64,000 bases of DNA from Chloranthus sessilifolius (taxonomy: Eukaryota > Streptophyta > Magnoliopsida > Chloranthales > Chloranthaceae), in the NCBI GenBank assembly GCA_021018995.1, contig CM037584.1, positions 51,774,811 through 51,838,810 of the forward strand, read 5' to 3'. The notes beneath the pieces are model-generated. The model was not told the origin of the DNA, ran no database searches, and saw nothing but the letters and a program-made list of their open reading frames with translations. The position numbers and the translations under genes were made by a program. Below, in pieces: positions 59,682-64,000 of the stretch (position 1 is the first letter of the stretch; each line of letters begins with the position of its first letter).

Positions 59682-59687
59682 AATAAA
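59682..59687 (+). terminator. Poly(A) signal of the ASD gene
   Basis: AATAAA lies 110 bp after the stop codon in a T-rich context (TGTAATTTTACAATAAAG), a plausible near-upstream element. Confidence 0.6.
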
Positions 59688-59895
59688 GAATATACAAAAA
59701 AGTAGGTAAATGTATGAATGATTATCTAAATGCCTTTTTTAGTGTGAGATTAAAAAAAAAAAAATTAATTTAAAATTTATATTGAAATTGAAATATTTTA
59801 GATTTTTTCATGGAGGTAATTATAGTCATCATGTGGAGGTTCAATTATCTGCAGTGGGCTTCTCGCTGTTATCAAACAGTGACCATTGCATGGGG

Positions 59896-60087
59896 GCAAG
59901 GATCAAAATAGTAGTTTTGTTTTCGGTTTTGGGCATGCTTGAAACCAAAATGTTGAACTGAAATTTTGGCCTAAAATTTCTCCCTCATACCTATTTTGAC
60001 CGAATTTTGGTTCAAATTTTTGTTTCAGTGGGAATCGAAACTAACACGGCCAATAATTTGAATTATGGGCGGAAATTTTGAACCTTG
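59896..60087. mobile_element. hAT-like MITE, AAGGATC family copy 2 (192 bp)
   Basis: Perfect 8-bp duplication GCATGGGG at 59888-59895 and 60088-60095. Starts GCAAGGATCAAAAT and ends ATTTTGAACCTTG, inverted tips. Same interior words as copies 1 and 3. Lies about 210 bp past the ASD poly(A) signal. Confidence 0.82.
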
Positions 60088-60206
60088 GCATGGGGTATTG
60101 GGGTCGGAAAATAAGGGGCCATTGCTTGGTGCAATGTTCAAAGGCTATTACGATATCTCATGTATCAATATCATAATAATAGTATATAAAATAAAGCGAG
60201 CCGGTT

Positions 60207-60515
60207 AGGTCCTCCAAGATTCACATGGAGCTCCACGTGGTACCCAAAACACTTTTTGGGTGTCATGTGGAGCACAGATGGATAATATAGATTAATATTA
60301 AAAAAAATAATAAAATTTTATTTTTAACCCATAAGTCAAAGTTTGACGATTTTTATTGGTCCACATTTCACGATTCAAAAATATGCGGTGGAGATGAGTT
60401 TTTAATTTTAATTTTTTTTCAAAGATGATCTAAGCAATGCACCCAAGGTCCATGTGGCATCGAAACAATGTTTTGGGTGCCACGTAAAGTTCTACGTGGA
60501 AGGTTGGAGGACCGT
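60207..60515. mobile_element. MITE, family M1 copy C
   Basis: Left GGTCCTCCAAGATTCACATGG and right end ACGTGGAAGGTTGGAGGACC are inverted repeats. The interior keeps GATGATCTAAGCAATGCACCC and the TTTTGGGTG(C/T)CA words. Non-coding. Confidence 0.7.
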
Positions 60516-61252
60516 GACCGTCCTCCCATGGGGGATGAATCCCTTTTCCTAAAATAAAAGGAATAAAGATAGTCATTCCAGGTAGTTGGGTGTCTTTTAA
60601 TTCTCTCGAGAAGACTAGTTCCCTTAGACTTCAACTATTTTCTTTATGAGGTTTGGGAATATGGGATGAAATGTACGGTGGATCTATGCATTTGAATAAG
60701 GTGGGGTTAATGTGGCACTCATACAAGGGAGCAGGTACCACGACAATTTTCCCGAGGATGATCAGAGGCCACCCAAAGATTTGAACATGATTTAATATAT
60801 ACCTACCATTCAAAATGCGGTCAAAAGAGAAAAATGATTTAATGTATACCTACCATCCAAAATGCGGTGAAAAGAGAAAAAATTCAATGCGCTAAAATGT
60901 GTGAGACATTAAACAAACTTTGACCACAATTTTGACCACTAAAAAAATTTAATTTTTAAATATTTTTTTAATAAATCAAATGCCATGCGACACACAATCC
61001 TAAGAGAGGTGTGGTTTTGAGATCACGTGTTGTGTGGCATATGATCTAGGCTTCAAGTGCACAAGTTCAACTATGCACTCACAACCCATATACCTTTTTT
61101 TCCTTTCTTTATTCATTCTCAAAAGCAATTACCTCATATATTTATAATATATTTTTACTAAAAATAATTATTCCTAATTCAAACTAATTAAAGATCTTAT
61201 CTAATCTAATCAAAGATTCTATAAAATCTGACTAACAGATATAATCAAGGCA
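60516..61252. other. Unassigned sequence
   Basis: No gene recognised. A phrase of about 30 bp (ATTTAATATATACCTACCAT and following) repeats with changes near 60790 and 60837. Confidence 0.5.
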
Positions 61253-61260
61253 TTGGGGAG

Positions 61261-61463
61261 CAAAGATCAAAATATTGGGTAAAATTACGGTTTTGGGTTT
61301 GACTGAAATCAAAATTTCAGCCGAAAATCGAAAATTTGGCCGAAATTTTGGGTCCTATATAAATTTGGACTAAAATTTTGGGCCAAATTATTGTTTCGGT
61401 GGGGACTGAAACCGATAATTTCGATCGAAATTTTGGTCATTCCGGCCAAAATTTTGATCCTTG
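61261..61463. mobile_element. hAT-like MITE, AAGGATC family copy 3 (203 bp)
   Basis: Starts CAAAGATCAAAATATTGGG and ends CAAAATTTTGATCCTTG, clear inverted tips. Flanks TTGGGGAG (61253-61260) and TTGGCGAG (61464-61471) match at 7 of 8 bases. Confidence 0.8.
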
Positions 61464-61960
61464 TTGGCGAGAATAGTAGAGGGGCTGACCTGTGCGCCCA
61501 GTAGCAGCCAGATCACATGCCATGTGGCAGGATCAACTCAAAACAATTCCCATTTTGGGTTGATCAATCATGGGACATGTGATTTTTTATTTTTATCTTA
61601 AATTACTTTTTTGGCCTCTTTTTGATGGATCAACGATAAGGTGCCACCCCAAAACTTTAGTGTATTATTTTTTTCTAATTTTGATCATATTTTTAATGGG
61701 ATTTGATGACCTTACCTAAATTACCATGGCACCTGATCCTCCTCGTAATGGACCCTACATGATGGCCAAGTGGTGATGGGTATAGAAGGCCTCTGTACTC
61801 AAAATATAATTAGATAAGCTTATATGGTTGAGATGTTCAAATTTTTTGTTATCTTTGCAGTTTTATGGAAAGCAGTTCACATAAGCTCATACTATCGGCT
61901 GTCTACGTGTCAAGGCTGCTCGAGTCAGGTGAGCAGCTACTCTTCATTATGCGTAAAAAA

Positions 61961-62060
61961 ATGAAGAGCTTATTCAAACGAGTTTAAGGGCACTCGTGGT
62001 TACACGTAAAATGAAGAGTTTATTTAAACGAGTTTAAGGACACTCGTGGTTACAAGTGAC
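61961..62060. repeat. Two-copy 50-bp tandem repeat
   Basis: Units 61961-62010 and 62011-62060 both begin ATGAAGAG(C/T)TTATT and contain AAACGAGTTTAAGG and CACTCGTGGTTACA. No gene is recognised in 61472-63025 as a whole. Confidence 0.8.
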
Positions 62061-63025
62061 AACGTGTAACGACAAGTGGATACGAAGTCTCTTTTCGTAT
62101 GCAATTTTTCGTACTGGTAAGTTAAAAAATACATTAACTCGTTTACTCTTTGGTCTATCAAATGATCGCTCACGATCAACTTGTCAGTTATAATGGTGAA
62201 ACACGTTTTATTTGATAATCAAACGTACCCTAAGTAACACCTTATTGGCGTCGACCAACAGTTCTTTTCAGGTGGTTAGTAGTGGCAGACCGTGCACCCC
62301 TTGTCTGATCAGGTTGCCTAGTCACTGTGATCAGCCAAAAGGCCTTTCAGTCTCCTCATTTGTCAGCACATCAATAGATAAGTTAATGGGAGTGATTAAT
62401 TGCACACGATTTTCTGTCCTTGCACGGGTTGTATATTGATTTTTTATTTAAAAATTAAATGACTACAATGTACTTATGGTTGTACATTTCTTTCCTCTTT
62501 TCTCATGTCCGCCACATTGGTTGGCAGGTTTCAGTTTCTCTGTAGATCGGTGATTGTATTCGATAATTGAGATTTGAAGAAGATAAAATTTAGGGGTCTT
62601 AAACCTATTTATTTGTTTTTATATTTCTGCTAAAAACTCAATCTCCTAATTATAAAAAGAAAACTCAATCTCCTCTTTAGAAAAACTTGCACAAAGTTTT
62701 GATCTTCTAACTCAAGAAAAACAAACGAAGGAAGATGAACAGAGACTCTAAAAAACCTGAATTCCTTAAAATGAATTCCTAATATTGGAGGTGCTCTTAG
62801 GGAGATTGGCCGATTGGAAATGGTTGTAGAGATATTGGAGAGCGTCATAGAGAGATTGAGAGATTGGACAAACGCGGGTGGGGAGAGGGATATTGATCGA
62901 ATGCTATAATTAATACAATGACAATTTTGTGATCATCCGATCTTTCTACGACCCTCTCCAATCTCTTTAAGGTGGATAGTGATTCAGAATTTAGAGTGAG
63001 AGAGGATGATGGAGAAAAATGTGGG

Positions 63026-63347
63026 AGCCAATTCCGTCCTCCAAGGTCTATGTGGAGGTTCCCATGACACCTAAAACACTCTTTGGTTGTCACGTGGAAC
63101 ACGGGTGGATGGTTTAGATCAATTTTAAAAAAGGAAATTTCAAAAAAAAAATTTGAAAAACATAAGTCAATGTTTAACTAGTTTCAATGGTCTATATTTT
63201 ATGGGTCAAAAAACACATGGTGAAGATGAGTTTTCAAACAAAAATTAAAAGTAATGATCTAAACAATGCACCCGAGGTTCATGTGGCATTAAAACAATGT
63301 TTTGATGCCACATGGACCTCCACCTGAAATCTTGGAGTACGGTAGCC
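63026..63347. mobile_element. MITE, family M1 copy D
   Basis: Left CCGTCCTCCAAGG...ATGTGGAGGT and right ACATGGACCTCCACCTG...CTTGGAGTACGG are inverted. The interior keeps TGATCTAAACAATGCACCC. Outer limits approximate. Confidence 0.7.
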
Positions 63348-63625
63348 TTTTTCATACAAAATTAATTATGGTGTAAATTTTTATAATTTTATGTGCAATC
63401 ACTATAAACAGCTGAGGAGAATGTTTTATTAATTCGGTGCAATTGTTTAAAAATACGTGTGCAAGTAATGGCTCCTAAGTTGATATTCGCGTAAGGTGGC
63501 TTCTATATAGATGTATCAAAGCCGCTGGGGTTCCAACTTGTCTGCTCCTCCCATCGCCTTCGTCATCCTTAGCTGGGGGAAGATTTAGGCGTCCGAAAAA
63601 ATTCTAAGCATGATACGCAAATATT

Positions 63626-63689
63626 CAGAGAAAAGATATGAGGAGACCCCAGATCCAACTCTTTAACCCCGGCTCATATCTTTTCTCTG
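63626..63689. repeat. Perfect 17-bp hairpin
   Basis: CAGAGAAAAGATATGAG (63626-63642) is perfectly complementary, inverted, to CTCATATCTTTTCTCTG (63673-63689) around a 30-base loop. No gene is recognised nearby. An AATAAA at about 63924 and an A-run near 63942 suggest the 3' end of a retroposed or transcribed sequence. Confidence 0.75.
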
Positions 63690-64000
63690 GAGTGTTTGGA
63701 TTCTCATGAACAAAATCAGATGCCAAGGTGCTCCTTTTAACGAAGACAAGCTGCTTGCTTTGTTTTCCTCCTTGTGATGAGTTTTTGTATCTTAATATTA
63801 GGGTTTACTACATTACCCAAGTAAGGAAGTACCTTCTTTGATTTTTCCAAGGGAACTTCGATTTTCTAAGAAGCTTGTGCTGCTGTTAGAGTTTCCCTAA
63901 ACTCTAAGCTAACTTTCTACATTAATAAAATATCAGTTTTCCAAAAAAAAAAAAATCACCACTTATCTTTCATGTGAAATGTAAAAATGTAATATGAGTC

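Overview
This window is nuclear DNA from a flowering plant. It is AT-rich, has a plant-type spliced gene with a CT-rich 5' leader, and is packed with plant transposon families: Ty3/gypsy, L1-type LINE, TRIM, SINE, hAT, CACTA and Mutator. Long, transposon-swollen introns would suit a large-genome lineage such as a magnoliid or another early-diverging angiosperm, but that placement is only a guess. All coordinates were read by hand.

Only one host gene is confidently recognised: a GH51 alpha-L-arabinofuranosidase (ASD1/ARAF1 type) on the + strand, 31844-59572. It has 17 coding exons encoding 668 residues, both catalytic glutamates are present, every exon junction keeps frame, and a poly(A) signal follows. 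Intron 9 uses a GC donor. The last intron is 11.2 kb and holds a complete-ended 8.05 kb Mutator-like element with a perfect 9-bp target duplication. That element carries a decayed MURA-type transposase on + and a Ulp1-like (Kaonashi-type) reading frame on -. It also holds three arrays of short palindromes, one of them 11 back-to-back ~20-bp palindromes whose arms covary.

Layout: 1-6.7 kb holds a hAT element with a perfect 8-bp duplication, a 3.15 kb solo LTR (- orientation, perfect TSD) and a MITE. 6.7-20.6 kb is a degraded L1-type LINE (-) split by a TRIM solo LTR and by a 10.5 kb gypsy element with ~2.96 kb LTRs, which itself holds a 1.5 kb solo LTR; all three insertions have 5-bp duplications. 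20.6-31.1 kb has transposon debris, a hairpin-repeat array, a ~0.8 kb foldback element, several short hAT elements and a 144-bp CACTA-like element. 31.1-59.7 kb is the arabinofuranosidase gene with SINE, hAT, MULE and poly(A) insertions in its introns. 59-64 kb has three members of one hAT-like family (the first inside the last intron) and two more MITE copies.

The transposon genes are broken by stops, frameshifts, nested insertions or catalytic-residue loss, so the arabinofuranosidase is probably the only functional coding unit. The clearest unexplained pattern is that several unrelated elements here carry dense arrays of different short palindromes.
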